From Gelatoporia subvermispora B (lineage: Eukaryota > Basidiomycota > Agaricomycetes > Polyporales > Gelatoporiaceae), in the NCBI GenBank assembly GCA_000320605.2, contig KB445793.1, positions 2,190,803-2,254,802 of the forward strand: a DNA stretch of 64,000 nucleotides. Direction: 5' to 3'. Of the stretch, positions 38,442 to 50,615 are shown piece by piece. The first letter of the stretch is position 1. The number at the start of each line of letters is the position of its first letter. The notes under the pieces were generated by a model that worked only from the letters and a program-made list of their open reading frames with translations, was not told where the DNA came from and made no database searches. A program made the translations under genes and the position numbers.

Positions 38442-39702
38442 TCAAGCGGTCTCCTGCGGATGAACGACGAGTTTCGCGGCGCTGACCTTATCCTTCTTCA
38501 GCAGATCAAGGCCCTCAAGGATCCCAGCCAAACCGCCGGAAAGTATCTGTACGCGCATGGGCTGCGAGGCCGAGATTGTCAGCTCGTGTTCCCAACAGTC
38601 ACAACTCGGCGCGTACCTGTATCACACCTTCCTCCACGAGCTCAGTGAGCGTCGTCCAGACGCTGTTACTGGCTTCATAACCCGGACCCGTTGCGCCCAA
38701 GTGAACTATCACATGTTTCGGCTGAGACGCCTTCTTCGCCGGGTCAATTGCTTCACTAAGGACAAGTACAAGATACCCGCCAGGCGCTGTAATATCGAAA
38801 GCCGCGTTTTGCGTCACTGGGAGTGAGATAGCGTCATAGACAATCTCTAATGGCTTAGAGGTGATCTTGGCTATCTCTTCGCTTAACGCGTCGGTTGAGA
38901 GGTTCCTGTCAAGGACATGGGTGGCTCCAAGTTCCTTCAGCATATCGGCATTGCGCAGCGAAGCCGTTGTAATGATTGGCGAGAACCCGGAGAGTTTCGC
39001 GACCTGTATCGCTGCTATGGGGTGAGTTGATTTGTTTGTTGTGTTATAGCGAAATACGCACTGAACTGTCCAACACAGCTTGATCCGCCGAAAATGACTA
39101 TGGGTCTGCCTGAGTACTTCCCGCGACCGCCTTCTTCCCAAAACGGGTACAGTTCGGCGCCATCCAAATTAATATTATGCGTGAACAAGCCCAGTGTGGC
39201 CGTGGTGATGCCAGATGGGATGGAGGTGGCCTCGTCAAACGTGATGTTACCCGGAAGCTGAGTGATACGTTAGTGTTGAGTCCGACTAAATGGCTGTTTG
39301 CGCTTACTTTAGCTGTCACGTTGGCTTTGGCGAGAGCATACTGCTGAAATGCACCATACTCGTTGGTGGGTCCAGCCTGGTAGAAACTAAGACATCGCGG
39401 CATGTCAGCCAGAGGTTGCGCAACACAGCGCAATGCTGAACTTACACCTTGTCTCCTTTGGCGAATCCTTGCACTTCCGGGCCGACCTCTTCTACTGTGC
39501 CGGCAGCATCGTAACCAAGTATGACGGGATAGTCCTCGCGAATGATCCCGTACTCTGGAACCTTCCAGTCGACGGGATTGAGTGCAGCGGATTCAATCTT
39601 TACCAAGAGCTCATTGGCGCCCGGGGTAGGTATAGGAATGGCCTCGATAGCGAACCGTCCTTGCTTGTCCTTGAGAAGGAGTGCTTTCTGCTGAGTCGTC
39701 AT
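38442..39702 (-). CDS. Zinc-type alcohol dehydrogenase-like reductase (MDR family)
   Basis: About five exons on the minus strand from ATG at 39702 (MTTQQKALLLKDKQGRFAIE). The GroES-like domain reads NELLVKIESAALNPVDWKVP, then DYPVILGYDAAGTVEEVGPE and AYALAK-type segments (QQYALAKANVTAK). The nucleotide-binding domain includes ATSIPSGITTATLGLF, PIVIFGGSSCVGQFSAIQVA, KLSGFSPIITTASLRNADML and LGATHVLDRN, and the protein ends GILEGLDLLKKDKVSAAKLV. This matches fungal enoyl-reductase/ToxD-like medium-chain dehydrogenases that reduce activated double bonds with NADPH. The structural zinc cysteines are absent, as usual in this subgroup. It lies 663 bp from the P450 gene, on the same strand, so a joint metabolic role is possible but unproven. 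Confidence 0.88.
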
Positions 39703-40365
39703 CGTTGAGCGAAGAAATGGGTGGTGGAATCGCTACAAAGCCGACATGTCTCCGCTTCTTATAGTCGGAATCAACGACACGACTGCGCTGCGCTCGGGTG
39801 CTGGAACATCTTTTCCAGCCTTCGTTCTGTGATCTGATCAGGGTTAATTGAGACTGACTAAGGATATGACAGCCGCTGAATCAGCCACCCACCCAACGTG
39901 GGACCCGATAGCTCCATGTATTGACGTTTTCGGTACTTACATCGTCGTCCTTGCTCCTCAGTACCAGTGGCGATCCCTCTGACGCAAGATAGTTATTTTC
40001 TGGACGAGTGCCGAAGCGCTGGCAGTATTGCACAGCAATATCACCATACGACGTGGGAGGTTGTCCCACGACGGGCAACGGCCAAAAGATCGTCGGCTTC
40101 CATACTTGGGTTACTGTAAGGTCCGCACGCTGACGTATTGGTCAAAAATCCATGTCCTACAATCAAACATTTCCTGCGAATTCGTTACAAGCAGCGAGGT
40201 TCTGACGACTGGTATGCCTATGGGCACTTTGGGAGCAGCTAAGCACCACCCCCGACGTTTGAGACTCGATACACGTGTTGTACTGACCCAATCTATGATT
40301 CTTACTAGTCTGAATAAAACGTCACCAACCGCCCGGGTTCACCCCAGACCCGTCACTTATTCGTT
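39703..40365. other. Intergenic region between reductase and P450 copy 1
   Basis: About 660 bp: reductase promoter and 3' flank of the P450. No gene or repeat recognised. Confidence 0.5.
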
Positions 40366-42453
40366 TTAGTCTTCACGTCCGAGTATCAGCTTCTCTGCCC
40401 AAGTTCCCCGTGGCTTGATCGTGCATTCGAAAGGCATCGGGTAACTGCACCAGGTACATCAATGTGATACTGTGCGCATTCATCGAGAAGAAAAGACTGA
40501 CGACAACATTCCAGAGGTCATCTTTGGCTTTGGCAGAATGGCACGTCCATTTGCGTCTATAGCGGGCGTAATGTCGAAAGTATGCAGTATGTATGCCACG
40601 TTGATGTACAAGGACATATCGCTGAAATGCCTTCCGGGACAGGTTCTGGAGATTTCAGGCTAAGCTCGAAGGTTTCATAGACATCACTTGTTTCGAGCGT
40701 TCACGTACCTTCTGCCCGCGCCAAATGCAGCTACACCAGGGTCCCTAATTTCGGGATTAATCTCGCCATCCTTGAGAAATCTCTCTGGCATGAATGCCTC
40801 AGGATCTTCAGGGTACGCTACTGGGTCGTGTAGGATTGCCCTGGAAGAGAAGGTGAGACGTGTTCTACATAATGAGTTCGGAGACCCACCAAGTATTTTG
40901 GAGCATCAGTGCCCCCGCTGGAATTTGATAGCCTCTGTATTCGTCGTCTGCGACGCATCTATGGGCGACACCGAGCGGAAGAACTGGCTGCCACCTCATA
41001 GCTTCCTTGCATATAGCCTCAATGTAAGGAAGCGATTCTTTGTCGCTAAAGTCAGGTAAGCGTTCAGGACCGACAACTTTCGCAAGCTCCGCTTGTGCCC
41101 GTTTCTGGACGTCGGGGTAAAGCACCATTGCCAGAACGAAGGACGTCAAAGTGGAAACGGTCTACTTGGGGGTTTAGTCAATTCCTGTGACATTCGCTAT
41201 CGAAATACGAACCGTGTCTACTCCGCCTAGTTTTGCAAGAGTCAGATGCGCCAAGGACGCCGATAACGTTCGAGGCCCATACCTGTATATGCTACTGCGG
41301 CCACGTTCTTCGACGTTTCTTCTGCTTCGCGGATAGCTTCCTCGTCACCTCCATCCTTAATGTGTGCCATCCTCTCGCATAGCCTAGCAGCCACAGATGG
41401 ACTCGAAGGATCTTTCTGTAAACAATTTTATTTGTTATTCCCATGACGTTAAAATCTACATGAAGTGGTGAGCCGAATTCAGACTCACAACAGCGTTTGA
41501 CCACGGCAATTCTTTCATCGCGGTCGTGCTGATGTTCCACTGCCTCGTAATCTTCTTATAACCTGCTCCCGGTGCCCATGACGGAAAGTGCTTCAAGAAA
41601 GGCAGAAGGTCAACCAAGAACGATCCAGGGAGGCCTCCTGCGGCGAGTGCGAACATCGCTTCTTCGGAGACCTCGATGTGTTTGTCATTTTTCTCCGCAA
41701 CCTCGAAACCGTAGGCAACCGATAAGATGTTCGCTCCGAAAAGACTACGATACAAATGGAGATGTTTATAAAATGTCAGCAATGTCATATCGTGCGAGTA
41801 TATATGGGTCAACGCACTAGCGGATATCGTGTGCGAAGTTCTTCGGCTCATCGTACAAACGCTTCAGGAGCTTCCGTGCATAAACCCGGTCTTGTGGTTC
41901 GTACTGCTTGACAGCACCTTGATTGAAATACTGATGGAACAGCCGTCGATGGTTCCTCCACTTTTGACCATACTCCATCATCGCTGTGTTCCAATCCCAT
42001 CCCATTCTGGTAGTAGCCACTGCTTTAACAAGGAATAAATTCTCTATAAAGAACGTGTACTCACGATCTGACAGTCTCTGTCATCAATCTATCAGAATAA
42101 TTGGCGGATCGCTTCTCAAGTAGGTCCGTGGCAGCTTCAAGAGAGTTAAGGATGATGATTGTGTTGCCGAAGAGACGGGTGCATATGATATCCCCTGCGA
42201 AGTACGTTACATTGACGGGAGGGTCATTTCATTGCAATGTATCGTCACCATATTTGTCCGTCCATTGAGCATATGTGCGCCAGGCATACTCAGAGGGAAC
42301 ATCCAACGCATTTCCTATCAGTGGCATGGGCTTGGGACCCGGCGGACAGGGTAGGTTGTGATAGGGATTGGCGGAAGCCTTGGCGCGCTTTCGTAGTAGG
42401 AGCAACACCACTGCCGCAGCAGCGGAGAGTGCTAGAGCAATACTGAGGAGCAT
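40366..42453 (-). CDS. Cytochrome P450, copy 1 of a tandem pair (intact)
   Basis: About ten exons on the minus strand. The protein starts MLLSIALALSAAAAVVLLLL, a membrane anchor, followed by basic residues and the proline hinge NLPCPPGPKPMPLIGNAL. Later blocks are WRNHRRLFHQYFNQGAV, ANILSVAYGFEVAEKNDKHI and the I-helix region TGGVDTVSTLTSFVLAMVL, which uses a 14-nt exon for GVDT. The ExxR motif is EAMR in EAICKEAMRWQP, PERF is present, and the heme-binding loop is FGAGRRTCPGRHF with the thiolate Cys. The last exon encodes YPMPFECTIKPRGTWAEKLI. It resembles O-methylsterigmatocystin oxidoreductase-like (CYP64-type) monooxygenases common in basidiomycetes. It would oxidise a small lipophilic substrate in the ER using cytochrome P450 reductase; the substrate is unknown. 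Confidence 0.9.
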
Positions 42454-44091
42454 CTTGATTGCGCCGTCTCTTCTTCGCTGATTTAAATATGGTCAGCGAG
42501 GGCAGGGTTTGACACAGTTTTTGCCACCGCGGAGTGAATGCGTCCAACTTGTCGGAGGCGGGAGTCTGGGCGAAGATCGCAATTCATGCCAGAAATCCGG
42601 CGTAATCCGTTTAACTCTGATTGGTTACTAAAGACGGCCATGAGAATACCTGGTGTACAAGAACGTCACAAGTGGAGACAAAAGGTTCACGTTGTCGAGA
42701 TTAGTCCACTATGACATGCTGCGCGACATGTGTATGCCTTATAGAAGCTTGTGCAGACCGGAGGACAGTTGTCAAACCGGTATCACATGCGCGTCGTCCC
42801 CATGCTGTCGTAAGCGCCACTGTAGCGTGAAAACAATTGCATGTTCGTGGTGATGCATTCGGGAAGGCCTGACTGGCAGGACACTGCAAGAAGTTCTGCA
42901 CAGAGAATATCGGAGGTTGCCGAGTTTCTATTCACACCACTATGCTTCTCCAGAGAACACAATTGATACACTATCGGAGCCCTGCCTCGAATTTCTCATC
43001 AGTGGATATTCTTCGTCCTAAACCGATAAGTCAGTGGGGTCGCAGGGGGAATCAGCCAGCTCAAATGTAATTCACTTGCAAAAAAAGACCAAGCAACGAC
43101 AGTAGTTGGACAGGTGGACCAAGGATGTGCGCAATACCGGGGTTGAAATCGCAGGACATCAGATGCCGTGTAGTCCAGGCTCAGTTCCATGCAAGTGTCG
43201 TATGAAGACAGGGGTAACCTCTTTCACGCTAATTTGGACAACATTGACGTATGCCCATTCGCGCTGCAATTCTTCGCACATGCCAGTCGCATCGTACAGA
43301 TCGTTCTACAAGACATAAACAACTAGATGTCTCTGGTAGCTTTGAGAATGTGTGAAATTTCGATCAGCAGGTGGTGCCCGGGTCATTGGTAGCATACACT
43401 TACCAGGTACACAGAAGTCAACCGATTATTCTCGCTGACATCGATTGGATCAAGATACGTGCATTGCCGCCGCCTGTAGGCAACAGCGACGCTCCAGACT
43501 CGCCAGCCATCATCCTTGTCCTCAAAAAGGTCAACTGTCAAACGTAGCGACTCGAGGGCAGCTGCCGAAGTAATGTCCTGTAGTACAGGCCGTGTTTGGA
43601 CACCGTATTCAATGTGACGGGACCAAAAGCCAGACTTTCTGATGAGCCTTAAACAGCCTCATCTGCCGCGCGGAGTTCTGATGATATATGCTGAAATTTG
43701 TCAAAGCGTAGGACTATTTCGAGGTCATGAGCAGGGCCCATCAGGAAAAATGTCGTGTTGGCTTGGGGCGTCTTGCCTTCCTTTTGAGCCTTGACGGCGT
43801 CTAGCCCATCTCGCTAGCGTGCGTCAAGTACCTCGCAAGGCATGCAAGACGCTACAAGACGCTCCACGACGCTCTAAGCAGAGTCGATATTTTCCTGATA
43901 CAGAATTTGAACACGGTCTGTCAAGTGTGAGTTCTGGGCGCCACAAGGCCGCAGGCGCGTGTAGGATGTTGTCAATGAAATGCAGAGCGAGGCAATGCCG
44001 GCATCGACATCGCGCATGTCATCCTGCCTTATCAGTCGGAGCAGTTCTTCTATTTCGCCAGGCAGTGAGCTTCCAGTACACTTTCCTACAT
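42454..44091. repeat. Upstream part of tandem duplication unit 1
   Basis: Upstream DNA of P450 copy 1. Parts of it match the upstream DNA of copy 2 in the same order: a motif with GGACTATTTCGA at about 43,720 corresponds to one at about 53,940, and TGCCTTCCTTTT at about 43,790 to one near 54,030. A short imperfect CAAGACGCT repeat lies at 43,848-43,878. A minus-strand frame at 43874-44095 (SLPGEIEELLRLIRQDDMRD) was not recognised. Confidence 0.55.
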
Positions 44092-44180
44092 TCATTCATT
44101 TTCGTTCTCACGTCCGAGTATGAGTTTCTCTGCCCAAGCTCCCCGTGACTTGATTGTGCATTCGAAGGGCATTAGATGAC
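44092..44180 (-). pseudogene. Detached last exon of P450 copy 2
   Basis: The minus strand encodes LMPFECTIKSRGAWAEKLIL followed by GRENENE and a stop. This matches the last exon of P450 copy 1 (YPMPFECTIKPRGTWAEKLI). The rest of copy 2 lies at 50,660-52,658, beyond a 6.4-kb insertion, so this is the severed C-terminus. Flanking intron-like sequence up to about 44,210 aligns loosely with the last intron of copy 1. Confidence 0.82.
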
Positions 44181-44213
44181 TACACCCGATCGATCATTAC
44201 GACGCTGCGAGAC

Positions 44214-44252
44214 TGGTCAGCTTCGTGCCGCACGCTGCCGCGCTCGTCCGCC
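44214..44252 (+). repeat. Left terminal inverted repeat of the element
   Basis: TGGTCAGCTTCG matches the reverse complement of the right end exactly. The following bases (TGCCGCACGCTGCCGCGC) match only in part. The P450 tail exon ends just outside it. Confidence 0.65.
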
Positions 44253-44530
44253 ACAAACAAACACCCGGTTGAACATCAGTCCGCGGTCGAGACAGTTCAG
44301 GACCCCGTGAACTATGTCAACCATTGCCCTGTTGTTTGCAACTTGAAAGCTTGACCATTGGGAGTGTCGTATTACGGTATTACGCAAAGATCTCGAGTCA
44401 TGAGGGTATAGCATTAGCAATAGTGTTAGCATATCAGACCGTGAGCTAAGTACGAGTTCGAGGCTTCGAGCATCCAGCAGGGTAGATAACAAGTTAGAGG
44501 CGTAAATTAGATAGGCAAAAGTTAGTAATC

Positions 44531-46334
44531 TTATTCTACAGGCTCGTCGTCCGAGAACTGTACATAGTAGCGGGCATCGTTCTCCTCGTGATCAGTTAGG
44601 TTATCCGAGTCATCCTGGGCCAACTCCGACTGCAATGCAGACGGCAATGGAGGGTTCTCCAGACCCCCGGCATAACACCACCTGTTGTTGCCGACTGCCC
44701 GTTTACCAAGACGAAGAGCCTGCATACCGGGAAGAAGCTCGATGTTGTCCTCTTCGCTGTATGCCTGTGATTGCGGTGCACTTGAATAGTCTGGAATCTC
44801 CGGTTGAAGTCGAAACATCTCTAAGAGGTCAGTATAGACGTCCCAAAAGCTGTCACTCGAGATTTGCGGCCGTCCCAACTCGTCATAGAGTTGATGAGCA
44901 TGGTCATCGAACTCCGGTGGCACACATTGAAAACACGGCGCATCTGGGGGCGCCCATTTGCGTTCGGCTTCATCAAATATCTCAGGGTCGACGATATTGA
45001 CCTATTGGCCATTGAGATACCACCTGAAACTCGTTTGAATCACTTACCTTGAAGTCCAGTGCATCATACTCCCATGGCTCCTCACTAATATGGTTCGGAA
45101 TACCATGAGGAAGGATTTTGTTTTTGTCTGCACGAGGGGCTGTGTTGTTCCAGAGCTCGACATATGCATCAAGCTCTGCTTGCAGCCACGGTATAGCAAG
45201 CCATAGAAAGACCAACCTGCCAATCCGGGTGATCAGATTCTTGGACTGAACACGTCAATGAGAAAACAGTTGTACTTCTCTAGCGGGTTATTCGGATCAT
45301 ATAACCCGTTCAGATGTCCCTCGTCTAAGATATCTTCAAATCCCGGTATCCAGGTACGGCACAGGAGGCCCCATGCGATCTCTGGCTTCACATTGAAGTT
45401 CTTCCTCATCCAATGATGTTGCAGTGTGCCGGCAAGACTCGGGTCAAGATACTGGCGCAACTCCGTGTGACAGTTGGCGACACCGTAATTCTCAGAGCCA
45501 AGATCGCTCTGGGTAACGAGAGGTATCCCTGTACGAGATATTGTTGTAAGCCTACTGCATGAAAAACATAACACTGACTCACCTTGCTTTTTGCGTGCAG
45601 CCTCCAAGTAGTACGATGCAATGAGCCGCGGATTCCGATTTGTCCACCAGATCTTCAGCCATAGAATGAGCCCAGCGTGTGGTTCGAGCACAATGTGAAG
45701 CCATAGACCGAACCTCTTTCACTTATCATGCTGGTCCATTACCCAGATGTCATTGTTTCCAGCACAATAGAATTGACGCCGCTTCAAGCACCTTGCTTTG
45801 CGCTGTGCAACGGCTTCTGGCTCAGTTGCCCGAAAGTAATCCTGAAGCAGTTTTCTGCAATCAAACATCAGTACTCATTTAACAAGGAAGGGCATTCATT
45901 ACGCACTCAGGAACACGTATTCCATGAATTACCCTCAATACATTTCTCATTTGCCGAGAACCCATCAGCGGAAAGCGAGCACGTGTTTACTGTATAGTTG
46001 GCTCGATGGAGGCAATGGTATGTCTTTGCTGTCGTGTGCTTTGCAAGTCCAGTTCTCTACGGACACGCTTGAGGCTTTTGAGACTATAGATATATGTCAA
46101 AATGCTTGAGAGTCGCTTTTATATGGCAAAGGAACATACCTTAACCCGTATAGGTTGAGATCTATGCGCTTCTTGATGTGATCCACAATTTGGACGTCAT
46201 TGAACCCATAGTTCCAGTACTTACGGACGAGAGGATGTAACTCAGCCCGTGGTGCTACAGGTATATAAAGCCAAGGGTCATACAGGAAGCCAATATTACT
46301 CACGAAGAGGCTTGTGCTGATTTGAGCGGACCAT
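44531..46334 (-). pseudogene. Integrase-core transposase-like gene, broken by stops
   Basis: From ATG at 46334 (MVRSNQHKP), exons read ELHPLVRKYWNYGFNDVQIV, DHIKKRIDLNLYGLR, MRNVLRVIHGIRVPE, DYFRATEPEAVAQRKAR and CAGNNDIWVMDQHDK. Then come FGLWLHIVLEPHAGLILWLK, PLVTQSDLGSENYGVANCH, PEIAWGLLCRTWIPGFEDIL, AELDAYVELWNNTAPRADKN and FWDVYTDLLEMF. This is the integrase-core protein family frequent in basidiomycete genomes. The Asp of VMDQHD, the Asp of TQSDLGSEN and a later Glu (KPEI) fit a DDE triad. Two in-frame stops interrupt likely exons: TAA at 45987-45989 and TGA at 45719-45721, the latter where Trp is expected before KRFGLW. It lies head-to-head with the alpha-kinase, 161 bp apart. The C-terminal exon (44531-44923) is intact. 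Confidence 0.8.
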
Positions 46335-46495
46335 AGAACTGATAGTATCAAGGTCTACCAAACACCGTGCCTATCAGTTCAAGAACCTGAAGTCCAACTT
46401 AGGGCTCGGCGCACCTCTCGGAATACTCCAAGAGCAGTCGAATTACCCATTTTGCACAGCAGCGCCATTTGTGTTCAGAGACCCGCCTTCAAAAA

Positions 46496-49449
46496 ATGCC
46501 GGTCACTGCCTCTCTGCATGTGCCATTCACAGAAAATACTACTGCTCTTGCCGTAACCTTCTCAACAGTTCTGCGCCCGGACCAAAAAGTCTGCGGCCGT
46601 AGCCACTGCCGTATCAAGACGTTCCCTAAAGATACAAGCTTTGAATATGTTAAAGATGAGAACTTTCAGCTTGAAGGATGCTGGGTGTGCCTTGAGTGCT
46701 TTGATCACTATCAAGAAAAGCGTGCGCAAAAGGAGCAGGAGGAGCAGGAAAAGCAGGAGCAGGAAAAGCGTGCACGTAAGAAAATTCACAAACATGTGTC
46801 TCAGGCACAGCGAGGCGGTGAGATCTGCGTTGCTTATAGGTCTCAGTACATGCTAATCAGTCAAAATTAGCTGGTAATACACCTGTCCGTGCTGTTGGGC
46901 GTTCAGTTACACAGGGCCCAGTTGTCTGTGTCCCAGGTCGAGAGCCGGCAGAGAGTCCTCGAGCCCAGAAGTCCAAATCCGAGAACGACTACTCGCACAG
47001 TCATCTCATGCATGAGGATGAGTCCCAGCGCAAGAAAAAGCAGCGCTATGCTCACCAGAAGGAAGCTCGCAGAGGATCCAAGCCAAGACAGAGAGCTCCT
47101 GCTGTGTCTGCAGTTGCAAACCAGATGAGATGTGGGGAGGCAACAGAGTTGGCAGAGTTGGCGACGGCAGATGATGAAGGCGAGCTGATGAATGGCGAAG
47201 TTATTGCGGTTAGGGCAATCTTTGGGTTCCAGCCTTCTGGGAAGCTCAAGCAACAGATCGTTCATGTACGTGAGCCCTCGGATTACGCATATCCCTAACT
47301 TACAAATTGCAGGATGTGATTGAAGTAATTCAGGACGTCCCCATCTCTATTAGGTATCACGACTTAAAAAGACTCTGCTTCACTATGTTGCAGCCCAAGT
47401 GGATCGCATATACTGAGAACTACCCACTCAAGCGTGATGATCTGATACTGCGAGGTCCCACATGGGCAACTATTCCGAGGCCGGCCAATCAGATAGACGA
47501 GGCCGACGATGTTGACGCGATTAAGAAATATTGCTTCAAAGCCGACAAGAACGGAGTTCTCAAGCTAAAGAGAGACGGCGAGATCAAGGTCTGGCTCAAG
47601 GTACCGAACAGTATGCTGGAGGCTGCAAAAAAGCATTGCCGTAAACGTGGAGCAGCACGAAAGGCGGAGATTCGCAAGCAAGCTCAAAAGAGAAAGCGCA
47701 CAGATCCGGAGGTATGCTCGTCACAGTATTCACCCAAGTTCGCCATCAGTGATTTACATATTGCTTAGACGGATTCTAGTCAAGACAAAGAGACAACCGC
47801 CAGTGATTCCTTATTGCCAGAGTCAGAGAGCACTGAAGTTCAGGTGGCGGAAAGCGCCAAAGTCCGCACAGGGACTCAGCGCTCACAGGCTCTACATACA
47901 AGCGCTCAAGATTCAGGATCAGCTGCACTGGTTCCTACACTTGGCGGATCTAGAGATGAATGGAGAGATGAATGGGAGCAGATGTCAGAGGTTTGGAAGC
48001 TTCCTCAACCTACGCCCTCAGCCAGAAATGAACACACAGACTCGTCTGGCTCTGGAGAACATTCTCAATTACACATGGCTTCCCCCTCTCGCCGAGTTAC
48101 TTCACACACTGCTCCCTCTTCACATTCCGTGGTGGTTGCTCCACGCACAGCTTCCTGCTTGGTTGCTCATCAACCTCGAGTTGCACTGACAGAGCCTGGT
48201 GCGACGTCTAAGATCCCTGGCCCTCCTACGCCTCTGTCGCAGAGGTCAGGCACCTCATCGCGGTCATTATCTTTGTTCAAACGCCTTCGTGCCACTGCCA
48301 TTGCACACCATGAGCGAGACAATTCAAATATGGTTGAGCCGTTCTGTACGTACTTCTCGGATATGAACTTTGAACGACTTCTTGACGTTCTATGATAGTG
48401 AAATTGACAAAATATCAAGTTATTCAGGGTCAAGCCCGCAAGATACGAACCTTCCCTGCGCTAGACTTGGAGAAAATTGGGTTGAACGACTATTATGGTG
48501 ATGTGTTGAGCGTTCAGCTGACGCTCAATCTCGACAAAGATCAGCGTCAGCATGGCACATTCAAGCAAGTCATTTTCGGGACGATCAAGCCCACGCTTAC
48601 CGGCGAGACCCCACATATTTGTGCCAAGGTAATAGGATTCCGTTGCGACAAACAATTCGTTGCCTTTGATAATATCCAGCAAATCAAGCTGCTTATCCAA
48701 GAGGTCCGGTGTTTGGTTTGGGCACAAGCATTGCTCGACATGGTTTATACATTCATTGATGATATGACATCTGGGGTTGAGATTCCCGAGGCGCTCTCAA
48801 TCCCACAAATGCGCTTTGTAGAGGCAGCTCTAGTCGTTGAACAAGGCGACAAAGGTGCGATATACCTCGTCGAAGAGCATATTAGACGCGACTCCGAAGG
48901 TCCATTCAAGAAATATATCAACAACAACTCTCCCTTGCCCATTGAGCTTCACGACGATCAGGACAATCGACGTGCAGACTTTCTCTCGTTTACTCAGCAT
49001 GTCCAGTACTGGTTGACTAGCAAGGCAATGTTTGTGACGGATTATCAAGGTGCGCGATAGTTGTTCTCCCATTGTAGGGTTGTCAAGCTGACTCCGGGCA
49101 TATTACAGGAGGACGAAGCATACTGTCGGATCCCCAGATTATCACCAAACCGTGCGTATATAGTGACTTATATGTATATTGGTCTTGAAGAACATATCTG
49201 ATTAGGTCAATGGGAGTACGGCTTTTTGCGTCAGGCAACTTGCCAAAGGCATATGCCGCTTTTGAAGTTGAACACCAATGCGGTGTCTATTGCAAGTTCT
49301 TCGAGCTTCCAACAGACTACAACCATTGGGATGGAGATGCTGACAAAGCAGAAGAACACTCTACCGCATCAAGTTCTCGTGCATCGAAGGGTCTTGATGG
49401 ATCTAGACCTATGTCGTTCTCTGTGCCGGGCACTGTTAACGCGCAGTAA
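46496..49449 (+). CDS. Alpha-type protein kinase carried by the mobile element
   Basis: About seven exons from ATG at 46496 (in-frame ATG also at 46469). The N-terminal segment carries a cysteine cluster (VCGRSHCRIKTF then GCWVCLECFDHYQEKR) and a Glu/Lys-rich helix. The middle (47,000-48,330) is disordered and Ser/Pro-rich. The C-terminal kinase domain starts near KYQVIQGQARKIRTFPALDL and holds the candidate catalytic Lys in HICAKVIGFRC. Next come FVEAALVVEQGDKGAIYLVE, QHVQYWLTSKAMFVTDYQG and SILSDPQIITKP, then the loop RLFASGNLPKAY and HQCGVYCKFFELP, whose C-x3-C fits the alpha-kinase zinc site. Introns such as 48345-48397 and two near 49,055-49,205 join the frames cleanly. Substrate unknown. 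The frame appears intact, unlike its neighbour. Confidence 0.82.
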
Positions 49450-49574
49450 GGTGCGTAAACATTTGCGCATGTCACATAATGCAAGTACTGAACTGTACAT
49501 TAGGCACATACAAGTCAAAACCCGAGATTGCCATGCCGGCTCCTTGGGAGTATCGTTACCATATCTCTTAGTTT

Positions 49575-49730
49575 CACCTCACTCAACTCATGCCTTGCTT
49601 TCTACACCCTACTCAGTTGTTTGTTACACACCCCACTCAGTTGTTTGCTACACACCCCACTCAGTCATTCTTTTGTTTGCTACACACTCCACTCAGTCTC
49701 TATGTTATTTACTACATGCCTCACTCAATA
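49575..49730 (+). repeat. Minisatellite of about 26-bp units
   Basis: A unit like CACTCAGTTGTTTGCTACAC recurs about four to five times with small changes, downstream of the alpha-kinase stop and inside the mobile element. Confidence 0.7.
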
Positions 49731-49879
49731 GAGATCTATGGCTTGTATCACTTTTGCGCGTGAGGTGGAATACTAGGCTACTAGGCAGTCAAGTAACGTC
49801 TTCACGGCTCACCATATGCTTGGCGGAGCAAAAAAGCAAAGTGAAAGCACAGCTATATGTATGTCCTATGTAAATATCA

Positions 49880-50285
49880 TAACACTCGATAGCGCAAAAT
49901 AAAGCCTTGGGTGCTACCTCACGAGCAAACCAGAGACAGCCAGCTTATAGGCTCCGGAACTGGAAACCAATCCTGAATTCTGCCAAATGCTCTGGATAGC
50001 GAAATTGTCAGCTGGGAGCATAGTCATTAGGTTACTCTATACGATTATTACAGCGAGAGATGGCGCTAAATTTCGCCTCGGGTGGCACCTCGCGAGCGAG
50101 ACAGAGATACTGACTTACACTACGGAACAGGCGCCTGCGCCGAAATCGATCCCAAACCTTGACAAATGCTCTGGATAGCAATATTGTGACCTGGGAGTGT
50201 AGCCATTAGGCTGTTCTATCCGACTGTCACAGCGAGAGATGGCACTAAATTTCGCCTCGGGCGGTACCTCACGAGCGAGACAGCC
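49880..50285 (+). repeat. Subterminal tandem repeat of about 179 bp
   Basis: The motif AAATGCTCTGGATAGC begins at 49,985 and recurs at 50,164 (spacing 179). Each is followed by a block containing GCGAGAGATGGC and TTTCGCCTCGGG. A degenerate third copy starts near 49,880. It lies between the alpha-kinase gene and the right end of the element. Confidence 0.7.
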
Positions 50286-50615
50286 GACTGAGCAATGCCA
50301 GGTAGTACTCCATACGAATATGGAAGTTGCCTCAACGGGCGGCTACTTACAAAATGCATAGTCGCGCGCTGAAAAGACCAGTCGAGAAAGTGTCTGACCT
50401 ACACGCCGTGCCGCCTCTGAAGATCTGAGGCTCGGGTCATCCACAAACTTATAGGCCTTATAGCTACAGCTTGGAGCTTCAATATGCGACTGGTCATATT
50501 TTCTTGTCCGGTCCCTACATGATGATCATGGTATCGACATGTCGTATCGACGCATACTATGCAGATACGAAGTTCAACAGGTGCACGGGGTCTCTGCATC
50601 GTAACGACACGCCGC

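Noticed and set aside
41819..41822. A GC-AG intron in P450 copy 1
   Set aside because: Copy 1 seemed to have a GC donor. Moving the junction a few bases to a GTGCGT donor keeps the frame (IRYLFGANIL) and also fits copy 2.
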